Shown here in pieces: positions 8,511 to 18,047 of a stretch of DNA of 64,000 nucleotides. Position 1 is the stretch's first letter, and each line of letters opens with the position of its first letter. The stretch comes from Opitutaceae bacterium TAV5 (GTDB lineage: Bacteria; Verrucomicrobiota; Verrucomicrobiia; Opitutales; Opitutaceae): contig CP007053.1 of assembly GCA_000242935.3 (NCBI GenBank), forward strand, positions 5,069,001-5,133,000. Reading direction: 5' to 3'. A model generated the notes under the pieces. That model did no database searches and was not told where the DNA came from. It was given only the letters and a program-made list of their open reading frames with translations. The position numbers and the translations under genes are program-made.

Positions 8511-9383
8511 ATGATACGGTCTTCCATCCAGCGCAGAACATTTCATCCGGCAGTCGCGGCCCCCGGCTTCACGCTCATCGAGCTCCTCGCGGTGATCACG
8601 ATCATCGGGGTGCTGGCGGCGCTCGTCCTCGCTGCTGTGGGCAAGGCGCGACGAATGGCCTACACCGCCCGCGAGATTTCTGCCGCCAAGCAACTCATGG
8701 TCGCCTATCTCACCTATCCGATCGACAACCGTGACCGCCTTCTCGCCGGCAAGGATGACTCGGAAGCCAAATACGATGAGACCGGGCAGGGGTTTGGCGG
8801 AGAATACGGAGGTGGCGACATGGTCAGCGCCTCCTGGGTTCACGCGATCCGTCCCTACTTGGGGAACCGTTTCATCAACACGCTCTACGTCAACGAACAG
8901 GCCTTTTACTACCAGGAACTCGTGTCCAGGCACGGCACCGCCGGTGCTGCTTACCATCTCTCACTTTTTACTACCTTTGGTATGAACATGGATGGAGTCG
9001 GCGGTCTTGCAGGAGGGTCGATGAAAGAGCAAGTTGCCGTCCGCAGGGTTAACGAGGCGACACTCCCCTCCGGTCTCATCGTTTTTACATCGGCCAACGG
9101 GCGGAATACGGCCGACCCCAAGGATATCCGCGCTGGCTATTTCCGCCTGGAGGCCCCCGTTCCCAAATGGCCCTCTAAAAATCTCACTGAACAGCCGGCC
9201 GATATCAGCATGGACGAAAAATACGGCTATGTCTCGTTCCGAAATTCCGGCAAGGCGGTCGTCGCCTTCCTCGATGGTCATGTGAAGCTTTATACCTGTG
9301 CGGAGCTTCGTGACATGCGCCTGTGGGCCGAGGAGGCCCGGGCCACAGATAACCCCAAATGGAGGCCCAAGGCAATCCTCTGA
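8511..9383 (+). CDS. Prepilin-type N-methylation protein (pseudopilin-like)
   Basis: The 290-residue product has a class III prepilin leader and helix, PGFTLIELLAVITIIGVLAALVLAAVG written over residues about 18-44, with Gly before Phe as peptidase site and Glu+5. The long globular domain ends with the planctomycete/verrucomicrobial FLDGHVKLYTC motif (about 258-268), usual in type II secretion G-like proteins of this phylum. A single prepilin gene without neighbouring secretion ATPase or secretin genes is common in Verrucomicrobiota. Its place at the head of the PEP-CTERM cluster, 43 bp before the next gene, suggests co-expression. Confidence 0.85.
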   Translation: MIRSSIQRRTFHPAVAAPGFTLIELLAVITIIGVLAALVLAAVGKARRMAYTAREISAAKQLMVAYLTYPIDNRDRLLAGKDDSEAKYDETGQGFGGEYGGGDMVSASWVHAIRPYLGNRFINTLYVNEQAFYYQELVSRHGTAGAAYHLSLFTTFGMNMDGVGGLAGGSMKEQVAVRRVNEATLPSGLIVFTSANGRNTADPKDIRAGYFRLEAPVPKWPSKNLTEQPADISMDEKYGYVSFRNSGKAVVAFLDGHVKLYTCAELRDMRLWAEEARATDNPKWRPKAIL

Positions 9384-9426
9384 TGGAGTGCTCTGACCTA
9401 TCATCAGAAAACCATCTTCTCCTTCC

Positions 9427-11958
9427 ATGCTTCCACTCCGGTTTTATCCATCCCTGTTCGTTGCGGCCCTGACCGTCGCAATCCCCGTTTCGCTCCTCCG
9501 GAGCCAGACGGCTCCCTCCAACCAGGTGCTCCAGACCATCACGCTTGATGCCGGTCAGCAGCAGACGGTCAAATGGACCAATATCAGCAATGCCAACCAG
9601 TACAGTTGGGACGCTTTCGTCGATTACATCGGTTGGGAGCCGGACAATCCGCTGGAGCATGAGTACTACTACGGATTGACCCGGGACGACACCGACCCTC
9701 TGGCTCCGGACTGGGACACGACCGGCGCCGCCCGTTATTCCAGCCGTATCCAGGCCATCGGAGGAGCCTGGTCGGCCGGAGCCGGTTTTTACAACTACAG
9801 CGCCGACTTCGGTGTGCAGGCCGTCGTCTCCACCACGGACCTGGCGATCAAAACGGTGGTTCTCCAGGTCGTGGAAATGCGTCATCCGAGCTATTCCATG
9901 GAGGAGCATCTCATCCACAAGCACACGAACTGGTGGAACGAAGACGATGACTATGGCGGTGACGAGGAAGACAACCCCACGGACGAATATGGCTACGTCC
10001 CCGCACTCGCCGCCCTCGACGATCTGCTCGATGGTTACTTCGGAGGTCCGCTCCTCCTCTGCACGACCGCCGAAAATCCTTCCACAACCACGGTGCTCGC
10101 GCCGGTGGCATGGGATATTATCGGCGGCCCGGTGCATTTGCAGGTCGGCGGCTTTCAGGGCAACTACTACAGTTTCGCCTACCAGTGGGATCTTTCCGTA
10201 GTCGAAGGCACGGTGACGGGCATCGAGGTCATCCAGCCGGTCATCCATTCCGCCTCCACCATCGGCGTGCAACTCGATCTCGGCGACACTTGGCAGCAAG
10301 TCATCCATACCTTGCCAGCGCCGCCGGCTGATCTTGTGGCTACTCCAGGTAACACCACCGCGACATTGACCTGGGCCGATGGAGCCCCGGCGCACGCCGC
10401 CTATGCTCCCGCCTCGGCTTACAGCGTGAAACGCGCCGCCAGCGCCGAAGGACCCTGGACGGAAATCGCCACCGGCATCACGACCACGACGTTTACCGAC
10501 ACCGGCCTCGTCAACGGCACGGAATACCATTACATCGTCACGGCCATGGCCACCGGCGACAAGACGGCGGATTCGGCCAGCGTTTCGGTGGTTCCTGCCG
10601 CTACGCTCTCCCTGCTCGAAGACTGGCGACAAACGCATTTCGGCACGACGGTCAACGAAGGCGACGCCGCTGATACCGCCGACCCGGAAGGCGACGGTCT
10701 GTCCAACCTGTTCGAATACGCCCTCGGCCTCGACCCACTGCTCAGCGACAGCACCGAAGCCGTCACCATCGGCAAGAGCACGGATGGCCAGCGCCTGACC
10801 CTGACCTTCAACCGTATCGCCGACCCCGATCTCACCTACACGGTGGAAGCGACGAGTGACCTGTCTGCGGGTACATGGGAAACCGTCTTCACCAGCACCG
10901 GTGAGGAAAACGTTGCCGGTTCCTATACCGCCGAGGACGCCGAACTGATCGCCGACCATACGCGCAGGTTCCTGCGACTCACCGTCACCGCAACCACCGA
11001 TACGGTGAAGGACGCGCCGAGGGGCTTCCAGGCGATGAACCTGCCTGCCGGCACTTCCTCGCTCGGCCTCCCGCTCCTCAACGAAGCCGTGTATGCAGCC
11101 ACCGTGGATGCCGTTTCCGACCACACCCTCACCCTCGGCGGTGCCTCTGGCTCCAATATCGGTGCGCTCCTCGCTCCCGAGTCGGACTATCCCTTCTACC
11201 TCGAAGTGATCTCCGGTCCCCTCGAAGGCGAACGCCTCGACATCAACGTGGTTGCCACCATCGCGGCGGGTAACAAGACCGTGGTTCTCTCCTCGGACTA
11301 CACGCGCAATACCCTCCCCGCCGACCGCTTCGCCGAACTGGCTGGCAACGCTGTCGCTGTCCGTCGGCATATCACGCTCACGCAGATACAAGGGCTGTTT
11401 GAAGGCGGGTTAACCGGGCATGCCGTTTCTTTCCTCGCGGATGCCATCCAAGTGTTTGAGGCCACCGGATTCAGACAATACTCGCTGAACGCCAATGGTT
11501 CCACTTGGACGACGGCCGGTATCGGTGGGGATCAGCGTTATCTGCCCATCCCTCCTGGAGTCGGGATTCTGGTCAAGCTCACCCAGGCCAAAACCCTCTT
11601 CCAAGAGGGCTCCGTCCGTGCCAACGTATTCCGGTTTAACCTGAAGGTTGGTTCGCAATTTGTGGCTTTGCCTTGGCCCTTGCACCGGAGTCCCAACCAG
11701 ATCGGTGCGTTTGTCGATTCCAGCCAAGAAACATCCCTCCGATGGACCGGGCATGCGGTTTCCTTCCTCGCGGATGCCATCCAGATATTCACTCAAGCCG
11801 GATTCGTCCAATACACGCTCTCCAGCAACGGCTCCTCATGGATAAAGTCGGGCGACCCATACAACTACGCTGACAGCCCGCTCCTGCAAGGCGATCAGGC
11901 GTTTATTATTAAACGTCAGAAGGCCAATTCCGACTACCTCATTCTTCTTCCCTATTAA
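9427..11958 (+). CDS. Large exported protein with fibronectin type III-like domain and duplicated C-terminal module
   Basis: 843 residues with a signal peptide (LRFYPSLFVAALTVAIPVSLL). Residues about 25-300 form a domain shared with the PEP-CTERM protein at 12718: compare GNYYSFAYQWDLSVVEG here with GTYYNFLWEWDLSGIEG there. Residues about 305-385 look like a fibronectin type III domain (PADLVATPGNTTATLTW). Residues about 400-440 carry the GDGLSNLFEYALGLDP motif common in verrucomicrobial secreted proteins. The C-terminus holds two copies of TGHAVSFLADAIQ (near residues 660 and 772). No PEP-CTERM tail is present. Function is unknown; surface adhesion or matrix is plausible. Confidence 0.75.
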   Translation: MLPLRFYPSLFVAALTVAIPVSLLRSQTAPSNQVLQTITLDAGQQQTVKWTNISNANQYSWDAFVDYIGWEPDNPLEHEYYYGLTRDDTDPLAPDWDTTGAARYSSRIQAIGGAWSAGAGFYNYSADFGVQAVVSTTDLAIKTVVLQVVEMRHPSYSMEEHLIHKHTNWWNEDDDYGGDEEDNPTDEYGYVPALAALDDLLDGYFGGPLLLCTTAENPSTTTVLAPVAWDIIGGPVHLQVGGFQGNYYSFAYQWDLSVVEGTVTGIEVIQPVIHSASTIGVQLDLGDTWQQVIHTLPAPPADLVATPGNTTATLTWADGAPAHAAYAPASAYSVKRAASAEGPWTEIATGITTTTFTDTGLVNGTEYHYIVTAMATGDKTADSASVSVVPAATLSLLEDWRQTHFGTTVNEGDAADTADPEGDGLSNLFEYALGLDPLLSDSTEAVTIGKSTDGQRLTLTFNRIADPDLTYTVEATSDLSAGTWETVFTSTGEENVAGSYTAEDAELIADHTRRFLRLTVTATTDTVKDAPRGFQAMNLPAGTSSLGLPLLNEAVYAATVDAVSDHTLTLGGASGSNIGALLAPESDYPFYLEVISGPLEGERLDINVVATIAAGNKTVVLSSDYTRNTLPADRFAELAGNAVAVRRHITLTQIQGLFEGGLTGHAVSFLADAIQVFEATGFRQYSLNANGSTWTTAGIGGDQRYLPIPPGVGILVKLTQAKTLFQEGSVRANVFRFNLKVGSQFVALPWPLHRSPNQIGAFVDSSQETSLRWTGHAVSFLADAIQIFTQAGFVQYTLSSNGSSWIKSGDPYNYADSPLLQGDQAFIIKRQKANSDYLILLPY

Positions 11959-11973
11959 CCAACTCCCGCAGAT

Positions 11974-12621
11974 ATGAAAAAACTGATAATACCGTCATTC
12001 CTCCTGCTGTTGGCTCCAACGCTGGGCCATGCCACTCAATATGAGTTTACAAATAGTAATGAGATAACTCTCATTACATTGAGCGACGCCTCGGGCTTGG
12101 TAATCTCCTCCGGGTTGAGTTTGCAACTCGGCGCTTTTTCCGCCGGATTCACCCCGACTTCGGACAATACCGGAGAATGGCGCGACCATTGGCTGACATC
12201 GGGCGCGCCAGGCTACGTAGATACAAGCGGCGTGTGGTCGACCTCTTTGATCTTGTCCGATCAATCCATTATCACATCCGGCTCCCAGCTTTATCTGTGG
12301 GCCTATGATCAGCGGGACCTCTCTGCGGGGGATGCCGGATGGTTGCTTCTCACTTCGACCAACTGGACGGCAGTGGCAAGCTACCTCGAAGACAGTGTGG
12401 TGCGTAGCTTCTATTTCCCGTTTTATGCTGATACGGCACTTCGTGATTACACGGACCCCATTAGCGCCATTCTAGGAAACTTCAATCTTGGTGCCGGCAC
12501 CGCCCAACTGGCCGACGTCTCCGGCTCACCCGTCCCCGAACCCGCTACCTGGGCCGCGATTTTTGGCGTCTGCACACTCGGCTTCGCCCTCTGGCGGCGG
12601 CGTTCGGTAGCCGGTTCATAA
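11974..12621 (+). CDS. PEP-CTERM sorting domain protein
   Basis: 215 residues: signal peptide (KKLIIPSFLLLLAPTLGHA), a beta-rich central region of unknown fold and a C-terminal PEP-CTERM tail, VPEPATWAAIFGVCTLGFAL, then WRRRS. Such tails are recognised and cut by an exosortase after export; no exosortase gene lies in the window. It begins 15 bp after the previous stop and belongs to the rightward cluster. Confidence 0.85.
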   Translation: MKKLIIPSFLLLLAPTLGHATQYEFTNSNEITLITLSDASGLVISSGLSLQLGAFSAGFTPTSDNTGEWRDHWLTSGAPGYVDTSGVWSTSLILSDQSIITSGSQLYLWAYDQRDLSAGDAGWLLLTSTNWTAVASYLEDSVVRSFYFPFYADTALRDYTDPISAILGNFNLGAGTAQLADVSGSPVPEPATWAAIFGVCTLGFALWRRRSVAGS

Positions 12622-12717
12622 TCCGATTTCTGCCAACCCTCTCGTTTTACCGTCACTCCCCGACAGGGGCGTGAAAGGTTCTCCATTGTCCGCATCAACC
12701 TGACAACGCACAAAACC

Positions 12718-13599
12718 ATGAACACAAACTATACTCGTATCGGTATCCTTGCCGGAAGCCTGCTCTGTGGCACCTTGCTCTACGCACAACCAGCGCCTAC
12801 ACCTAATCCTCTCATTCCTGTCTCGGAGGCACTCTTGCAGGATCTGGTCATCAGTCCACAACAGGCAAGCACCCGCTGGGTGGATTTCAGCAATAGAAAC
12901 ACCAACCTGACACCGATTTCCGGCTCCGGCACGGTCACTCCTTTTGCCTCGGGGTACAAGGCGTCCTATGGCTTTTACAGCTTTTCGAATGACTACGCCG
13001 TCAACTTCTCGACCTCAGCGACCGATTTTTCCATCGGCAAGGTTTCGTTGCAGGCCGTCCAGATGGCCAACCCGGATTTCTGGAATGAGGATCCCAACAG
13101 CTCCTACCCCGTCCAGGGCAACCCCGATGCCATCCTGTTCTTCGATTACAACAACCAGGATCACGGTGATTACGGCCACGAAAATCCCGATCCGAATGAC
13201 CCGGAAACCGGCCAGTATTACAATCATACCCTCAACGCCATTTCGGAAGGGGTCCTCAACTATGTCGGCGGGCCGGTGCTGAGTTATGTTGTCGGTGGGG
13301 TCACCTACGTTTATCAGGGTACGCCGACGGGGTCGATTCTGGGGGACGGTTATTATTCCGACATCGTTTCCGGCATGGCCGGCACTTACTATAATTTTCT
13401 GTGGGAATGGGACCTGTCGGGTATCGAAGGCATTACGTCGATCAGCATCGATCTGCCGGTGCCGGTTCACCAGTCGATGCTCGGTGCCGACCTGACGATA
13501 GGTTCCGCGATTCCCGAACCCTCCACCTGGGCGGCGATTGTCGGAGGAATGGCTCTCGGAGCGGTTCTTCTTGGCCGTCGGGGAAACCGGAAGCAGTAA
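12718..13599 (+). CDS. PEP-CTERM sorting domain protein, paralogue of the 9427-11958 N-terminal domain
   Basis: 293 residues: signal peptide, central domain of about 240 residues and PEP-CTERM tail IPEPSTWAAIVGGMALGAVL ending LGRRGNRK. The central domain repeats landmarks of the large protein at 9427: an acidic Asp/Asn-rich loop (WNEDPN, HENPDPNDPETG), YVGGPVLSYVV, and GTYYNFLWEWDLSGIEGI. The two genes thus encode an anchored and a multi-domain version of one module, probably after a local duplication. Function unknown. Confidence 0.85.
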   Translation: MNTNYTRIGILAGSLLCGTLLYAQPAPTPNPLIPVSEALLQDLVISPQQASTRWVDFSNRNTNLTPISGSGTVTPFASGYKASYGFYSFSNDYAVNFSTSATDFSIGKVSLQAVQMANPDFWNEDPNSSYPVQGNPDAILFFDYNNQDHGDYGHENPDPNDPETGQYYNHTLNAISEGVLNYVGGPVLSYVVGGVTYVYQGTPTGSILGDGYYSDIVSGMAGTYYNFLWEWDLSGIEGITSISIDLPVPVHQSMLGADLTIGSAIPEPSTWAAIVGGMALGAVLLGRRGNRKQ

Positions 13600-13659
13600 G
13601 CCTGAAAACATCAGCCACCATCTGAAACACACTCTGAAGCTCACTCATCTATAAACAGC

Positions 13660-14322
13660 ATGAAAAAACAAATCTACAGTATCATGGTCGGCGCCATTGT
13701 TCTTGCCTCCACAGCAGGAGCTCAAAACCTCATCGTCAACGGCAGCTTCGAGGAAGGCGTCTTGACCGCCAGTTTTTACAACCTGCTGCCCGGCGATTCC
13801 GCCGATGCCGAAAATTCGACCAATTGGCTTGTCGGATGGAACTTCGGTGGAGAGGGCTATACCGGGAGCGGACTCAATGTCATCACCCATCGCCAGTCGA
13901 CTAACGCATCGGATGGCAATCAGGTCGTGGCATTACAACGCGATGCAGGTCCGCTCTGGCAAGAGGTGACCTTGGAGGCGGGTGTCACCTATAAACTGTC
14001 TTTTGATGTTTTGCGTCTGATCGTTAACAGTAACTCGGCAATATCTTACAAGCTTAGCGTCTATTCAGACACCGAAACCGTGATCGATGTCATTTATCCA
14101 CTTCAATTGGCAGCGAATGTATGGGACACATCTGAATATGTCTTCACAGCCGAGGAAAGTAACACCTATATCTTTTCTATTGCTCATTATGGCGTTGGGA
14201 CCGCAGCACTCTGGCTCGACAACGTAAGCCTCACCGCCGTTCCCGAGCCCGCCACCTATACCGCCCTCTTCGGCGCAGGGGCGATCGCCTTGGCCTTTTG
14301 GCAAAAGAAGTGGCGTTCCTGA
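13660..14322 (+). CDS. PEP-CTERM protein with carbohydrate-binding-like fold
   Basis: 220 residues with a signal peptide (KKQIYSIMVGAIVLASTAGA), the start NLIVNGSFEEG, and a C-terminal VPEPATYTALFGAGAIALAF tail followed by WQKKWRS. The NGSFEEG opening with GWNFGGEGYTGSG, GNQVVALQRDAGPLWQEV and YKLSFDVLRL matches the DUF642/CBM-like jelly-roll pattern frequent among PEP-CTERM proteins. This suggests a polysaccharide-binding surface protein, though that is inference. Confidence 0.85.
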   Translation: MKKQIYSIMVGAIVLASTAGAQNLIVNGSFEEGVLTASFYNLLPGDSADAENSTNWLVGWNFGGEGYTGSGLNVITHRQSTNASDGNQVVALQRDAGPLWQEVTLEAGVTYKLSFDVLRLIVNSNSAISYKLSVYSDTETVIDVIYPLQLAANVWDTSEYVFTAEESNTYIFSIAHYGVGTAALWLDNVSLTAVPEPATYTALFGAGAIALAFWQKKWRS

Positions 14323-14383
14323 CCGCTTCCCGTCGCACTTCCGCGCCGGGGTTCAAAACGAAATCGCAAATCCAGATAAAATC

Positions 14384-14911
14384 ATGAAAACCTCATGCAT
14401 TCGGCTCGTGGCCTTCGCCGCCAGCCTCCTCGCGGCCAGTGTCGCCGCTTCCGCCGCCACCCTCACCGACACCTGGACCAACTGGTATGCCAGCCATCAC
14501 GACGAGTGGACGCCGCTTGTCTATGCAGACGATTCCACCGGTGGCGAACTCTACGCCAGCGGTGGCGGCCTCTACGGCGACACCGCTGGCAACTACTACT
14601 ACACGCTGTTCGATACACCGGACCTGGAGCTCACTCCCGGCGCGGTGCTTTCCGGGGTCAGCACGGTGGAGCTTTTCTTCGGTGAAACCTGGAATGAGGA
14701 TTATGGTCCGCAGAATCTGGTCCTGTATTACAAGGTGACCGGTTCTTCGACCGTTTATTCGCTTCCGGTGCCCACTCCGGTGGTTAGCGGCACGTTGTGG
14801 GATCTTACCTATACATGGACCCTGCCGGCAAATGTTAGCGAGTTCTGGTTTGAATGGAGCCTTATCGAACATTCAACCTTCTCGTCGATCGTGATTACCC
14901 AATCGTCGTAA
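14384..14911 (+). CDS. Secreted paralogue lacking the PEP-CTERM tail
   Basis: 175 residues with a signal peptide (RLVAFAASLLAASVAASAAT). It is clearly related to the protein at 16058: TDTWTNWYASHHDEWT against TDLWTDWSPSNHPEWT, NYYYTLFDTP against NYFYTLFATP, YGPQNLVLYY against YGPQNLTLIV, and EHSTFSSIVITQSS against EHSAFTALQLVQS. It stops exactly where the paralogue continues into its PEP-CTERM tail. It may therefore be released rather than anchored, or have lost the tail by a stop codon. A hairpin at 14929-14961 follows at once. Confidence 0.8.
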   Translation: MKTSCIRLVAFAASLLAASVAASAATLTDTWTNWYASHHDEWTPLVYADDSTGGELYASGGGLYGDTAGNYYYTLFDTPDLELTPGAVLSGVSTVELFFGETWNEDYGPQNLVLYYKVTGSSTVYSLPVPTPVVSGTLWDLTYTWTLPANVSEFWFEWSLIEHSTFSSIVITQSS

Positions 14912-14928
14912 TCCTCTGGACAGAAGAC

Positions 14929-14961
14929 GCATGCCTGTGGTTCAGAGAGCTGCAGGCATGC
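14929..14961 (+). terminator. Hairpin after the tail-less paralogue
   Basis: GCATGCCTG and CAGGCATGC form a perfect 9-bp stem with a 15-nt loop, 17 bp after the stop at 14911. No U-tract follows, so termination is uncertain. It marks the break between the first and second halves of the PEP-CTERM cluster. Confidence 0.5.
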
Positions 14962-15306
14962 AATCCGGGAATTCTGTTGGCAGCATCCGGGCATCGCCAT
15001 GCCGGAGCCTGCCTGCGCCGGCGCGGTGTCCCTGGCCGGCGGGACTGAAGTTTTCAGGAGAGACGCGGAGCGGCCGGACGGAGTGATCATCTGTCCTGCG
15101 CCTGCTCCGGGCGCTTCGCGTCTTCCTGTCATTTTTGGCCGGGAAAACAGGCCCCGGCCGTCTCCCGGCGTGGCGAGCGCGGAGCGAGATCTGCGCAGGC
15201 GCCGCTTGCAGTACCCCGACCCATTTCCCGATCCCGTCGAGGGAGGGCTCTCGTGCCTTCCTGTATCGAACGGGCTCCGGGGTAACCGAAAGAAACAGAC
15301 TACAAC
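14962..15306 (+). other. Gene-free interval
   Basis: About 345 bp with no convincing gene on either strand. It contains GC-rich self-complementary words (for example GCCGGCGCGG and CTGGCCGGCGGG). The start of the next gene at 15307 is preceded by GGTAACCGAAAGAAACAG. A promoter for the second half of the cluster probably lies here but cannot be placed. Confidence 0.4.
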
Positions 15307-16035
15307 ATGCATAAAACGCTACCACTCCTTGCCGCCTTCTTCGGGCTGGCAATCACCGCCGCCTCGCAGGCCCAGATCGTCCTCGGGCCGGGAATCACCA
15401 CGCCGACGGATTCTTCGTCCGGCTTCGCCGCCTGGGAATACTTCGGGACCGAACCGCAATTCACCGGTCTCGCCTCGCAAATCGGCATCAACGACGACGG
15501 GTTCACGGTCAGTCTTTCGCAGACCGCCACCGGTCCCGGTTTTTCCGGTCCATCGCTGGATGGTCTGAGCGGCCGACTGACCACCGGGCCTTACGACTTC
15601 AGTATCAGCGGAGTCGCGACGTTCTCGATCGAGAGCATCGTGCTTCAGATCAAGCATTCACCCTTCCTCGATTTGGACTGGGAACGCCAGATCGCCTTCG
15701 ATGTGACGCTCGACGGCGTGTCCGCGACCGGCGTGGAGTCGGTCGACCGTTATGCGTCTTCGGATGGTACGAATACCTCCACCGGAGGAACGGGCGTGAG
15801 TTTTTATGTGTACGAATATCGCTGGGACAATCTCTCGATCGGAGCCGGGGAGGATTTTTCGATTCTCTTCAGCAGCCTGGAGGACCAGCTCGGGTTCGGC
15901 TTCTCGTTCGACACCGTGGCGATCACCGTGACGCCGTCGGCCGTACCGGAGCCGTCCACGTATGCGGCCATTTGCGGCGCGCTCGTTCTGGCCGGCGTGA
16001 TCGCCCGGCGCTACCGCAAACCTTCCGTTCACTGA
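15307..16035 (+). CDS. PEP-CTERM sorting domain protein
   Basis: 242 residues: signal peptide (HKTLPLLAAFFGLAITAASQA), a beta-rich middle region and the tail VPEPSTYAAICGALVLAGVI ending ARRYRKPS. No domain family was recognised in the middle. It lies 22 bp before the next PEP-CTERM gene, so the two are probably co-transcribed. Confidence 0.85.
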   Translation: MHKTLPLLAAFFGLAITAASQAQIVLGPGITTPTDSSSGFAAWEYFGTEPQFTGLASQIGINDDGFTVSLSQTATGPGFSGPSLDGLSGRLTTGPYDFSISGVATFSIESIVLQIKHSPFLDLDWERQIAFDVTLDGVSATGVESVDRYASSDGTNTSTGGTGVSFYVYEYRWDNLSIGAGEDFSILFSSLEDQLGFGFSFDTVAITVTPSAVPEPSTYAAICGALVLAGVIARRYRKPSVH

Positions 16036-16057
16036 ACCCGGATTTTTCATTTTTGTC

Positions 16058-16699
16058 ATGAAATTTAACTACCGTTTATTTCTCATTTCCGCCCTCCTGC
16101 TGGCCGGCTCCGCCCGGCTGGCGGCGCAGACTGTGGTCACCGACCTCTGGACCGACTGGTCTCCCTCGAATCATCCCGAGTGGACCGCCGACAAGCAGGT
16201 GAATCCCGACGCCGGGTCCACCGGCGGCGGCGTCCTCCACCTGATCAATGGAGCCGACAGTCTGTACTTGTATGGAGACTTCGGGGGAGGAGGAAACAAC
16301 TACTTCTACACCCTCTTCGCGACGCCGACGCTTTCGGTGATCGTCTCCGATGCGCTGGCCGGAGTGAACACGATCACCTTTCAGGTTTTCGGAACGATGA
16401 ACCCGGAGGAGTATGGCCCGCAGAATCTCACCCTGATCGTCAACCAGAACACCACCGGCGATTCGTTCGTCGTCACGCCCACGCTCGAGGATGACAACTT
16501 CACGTGGACGTGGGATGTCTCCGGAATCGCGGACATCTCGACGTTCGAGATCACCTGGGACATGGAGGAGCACTCGGCCTTTACCGCGCTCCAGTTGGTC
16601 CAGTCCACGAGCGTGATTCCCGAGCCGTCCACGTATGCGGCGCTGGTTTCTCTGGCGATCCTGGCGGCTGTCGCGCTCAAACGTCGCCGTCGTATATAG
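16058..16699 (+). CDS. PEP-CTERM sorting domain protein, tailed paralogue of 14384-14911
   Basis: 213 residues: signal peptide (FNYRLFLISALLLAGSARLAA), a domain of about 150 residues shared with the protein at 14384, and the tail IPEPSTYAALVSLAILAAVA ending LKRRRRI. It is the last gene of the cluster and is followed by a terminator-like hairpin at 16707. Confidence 0.85.
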   Translation: MKFNYRLFLISALLLAGSARLAAQTVVTDLWTDWSPSNHPEWTADKQVNPDAGSTGGGVLHLINGADSLYLYGDFGGGGNNYFYTLFATPTLSVIVSDALAGVNTITFQVFGTMNPEEYGPQNLTLIVNQNTTGDSFVVTPTLEDDNFTWTWDVSGIADISTFEITWDMEEHSAFTALQLVQSTSVIPEPSTYAALVSLAILAAVALKRRRRI

Positions 16700-16706
16700 C
16701 GCCGGG

Positions 16707-16726
16707 CCGGGGAAAAATATCCCCGG
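16707..16726 (+). terminator. Terminator-like hairpin ending the PEP-CTERM cluster
   Basis: CCGGGG-AAAAATAT-CCCCGG, followed by TTTG, 8 bp after the stop codon at 16697-16699. The stem is short but GC-only. Confidence 0.6.
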
Positions 16727-16818
16727 TTTGCGCCTGCGTCGGCTTTCGCGCCCCGCCGTTCGCATCTGCCGGACGGTGGGGTATTTTTCCCATTCCTCTT
16801 GTTCTGCTATCCGTGACC

Positions 16819-17856
16819 ATGCTGTCCTGTCGTTTTCTGTTCTGGCGGTTGTCTGCCTTGGCCTTCCTGGCGGCGATCGCGGCCATGCTCTTCCGGCCGG
16901 TTTTTGCCGGACCGGTTGCGTCGGCGGAGTCAGCCGGCGACGGTACTGACCGCGCTTTCTGGCTCGATCTGATCGATGGCGAGACTGCTGCGCAAGCCAC
17001 CGTCCTCGCCGACCTGGCACAGGCGGATGTTGTTTATGCAGGCGAAACGCACTCGATCGACCGCCATCATGCCGTGCAACTCTTGCTCCTGCGCGCTCTC
17101 GACGAACGGGGCGTGCCGCTCGTGCTCTGCCTCGAACAGATCGAGGCGCGCCGGCAACCGGCCGTGGACCGCTTCAATCGCGGCGAACTCGATTTCGAGG
17201 GGCTCGCCCGCGAAATCGACTGGGGCAGGACATGGAAGAATTATCCCGACTACCGCGCGCTCTGCGAGTACGCGCAGGCGCGCGGCATTCCTGTGTATGC
17301 GCTCAACGCTCCGGCCGAAGTCATTCGCGCCGTCAGCCGTGGCGGCGGCATCGCCCGCCTCGATTCCGCCGGCCGCGGCGTGCTGCCGGCGGACATCGTG
17401 CTCGACGATCCTCCCTATGAACGCCTCATGAACCTGCTGCTTTCGGTCCACATGGCGATGGATCCGGAAAAACTTCGCCCGGTCTTCGAGGCGCAGGTCG
17501 CCCGCGACGAGACGATGGCGGAAAACATCGTCGCCGCCCGGCGGCTGCCGATAGCAAGCGGTGCCGGCAAGGCCGGCCAGCCGGCAGGTCGGGCGCGGAC
17601 GGCGTTTGTCGTCTGCGGCTCCGGTCACGTGCGTTTCGGCCTCGGTACGCCCGACCGCGTGCGCCGCCGTTCACCCGGCATCGTGGACCGTGTGGTGCTG
17701 GTCACCCGCAGCGGTCAGTTGAAGCTGGGCGAGGCGGAAAAGGCGGCGGCGAGACCGGTCAAAATTTCGCACGGCGATCTGCGAGCGCTCGATCGTCCGC
17801 CGGCCGATTACCTGCACGTGTTGCCCTGGCAGGAAAAGGACGACCGCCCGGAATAA
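16819..17856 (+). CDS. ChaN-like haem-binding/uptake protein
   Basis: A 345-residue protein with an N-terminal hydrophobic signal or anchor ([19 protein letters not shown]). The following domain matches the ChaN/DUF399 fold: [73 protein letters not shown], and a C-terminal [16 protein letters not shown]. Known ChaN proteins bind paired haems; related Tiki proteins are proteases, so the exact role is open. The ATG at 16819 was chosen because it begins the signal sequence. It stands alone between two hairpins. Confidence 0.8.
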   Translation: MLSCRFLFWRLSALAFLAAIAAMLFRPVFAGPVASAESAGDGTDRAFWLDLIDGETAAQATVLADLAQADVVYAGETHSIDRHHAVQLLLLRALDERGVPLVLCLEQIEARRQPAVDRFNRGELDFEGLAREIDWGRTWKNYPDYRALCEYAQARGIPVYALNAPAEVIRAVSRGGGIARLDSAGRGVLPADIVLDDPPYERLMNLLLSVHMAMDPEKLRPVFEAQVARDETMAENIVAARRLPIASGAGKAGQPAGRARTAFVVCGSGHVRFGLGTPDRVRRRSPGIVDRVVLVTRSGQLKLGEAEKAAARPVKISHGDLRALDRPPADYLHVLPWQEKDDRPE

Positions 17857-17927
17857 CGCCGGTACGCCTTTCGTTGCGGGCAATGCCGGTTTTCGGGTTG
17901 TCCGCACGGCGCGTCCGCCGGAGGTGG

Positions 17928-17965
17928 CACGGGCATCTTGCCCGTGGACGGCGCGAAGCGCCGCC
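17928..17965. repeat. REP-like double hairpin
   Basis: Two adjacent hairpins: CACGGGCA-TCT-TGCCCGTG (17928-17946) and CGGCGC-GAA-GCGCCG (17949-17963). The same words occur, degenerate, at 430-465. This is a typical dispersed intergenic palindrome of this type of genome. Confidence 0.65.
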
Positions 17966-18047
17966 TTCCGCAATCGCGGGCCGGAAGCCCGGCCCCCCTC
18001 CCGCCCTGTTGACATCCCGTTGAGTCGCCCCCGATGTTGGCTGCCTG

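Noticed and set aside
14809-15312. A 167-codon minus-strand frame over the 14912-15306 gap
   Set aside because: Composition is Arg/Gly/Pro/Ser-rich, it overlaps the end of a real gene and shows no domain.
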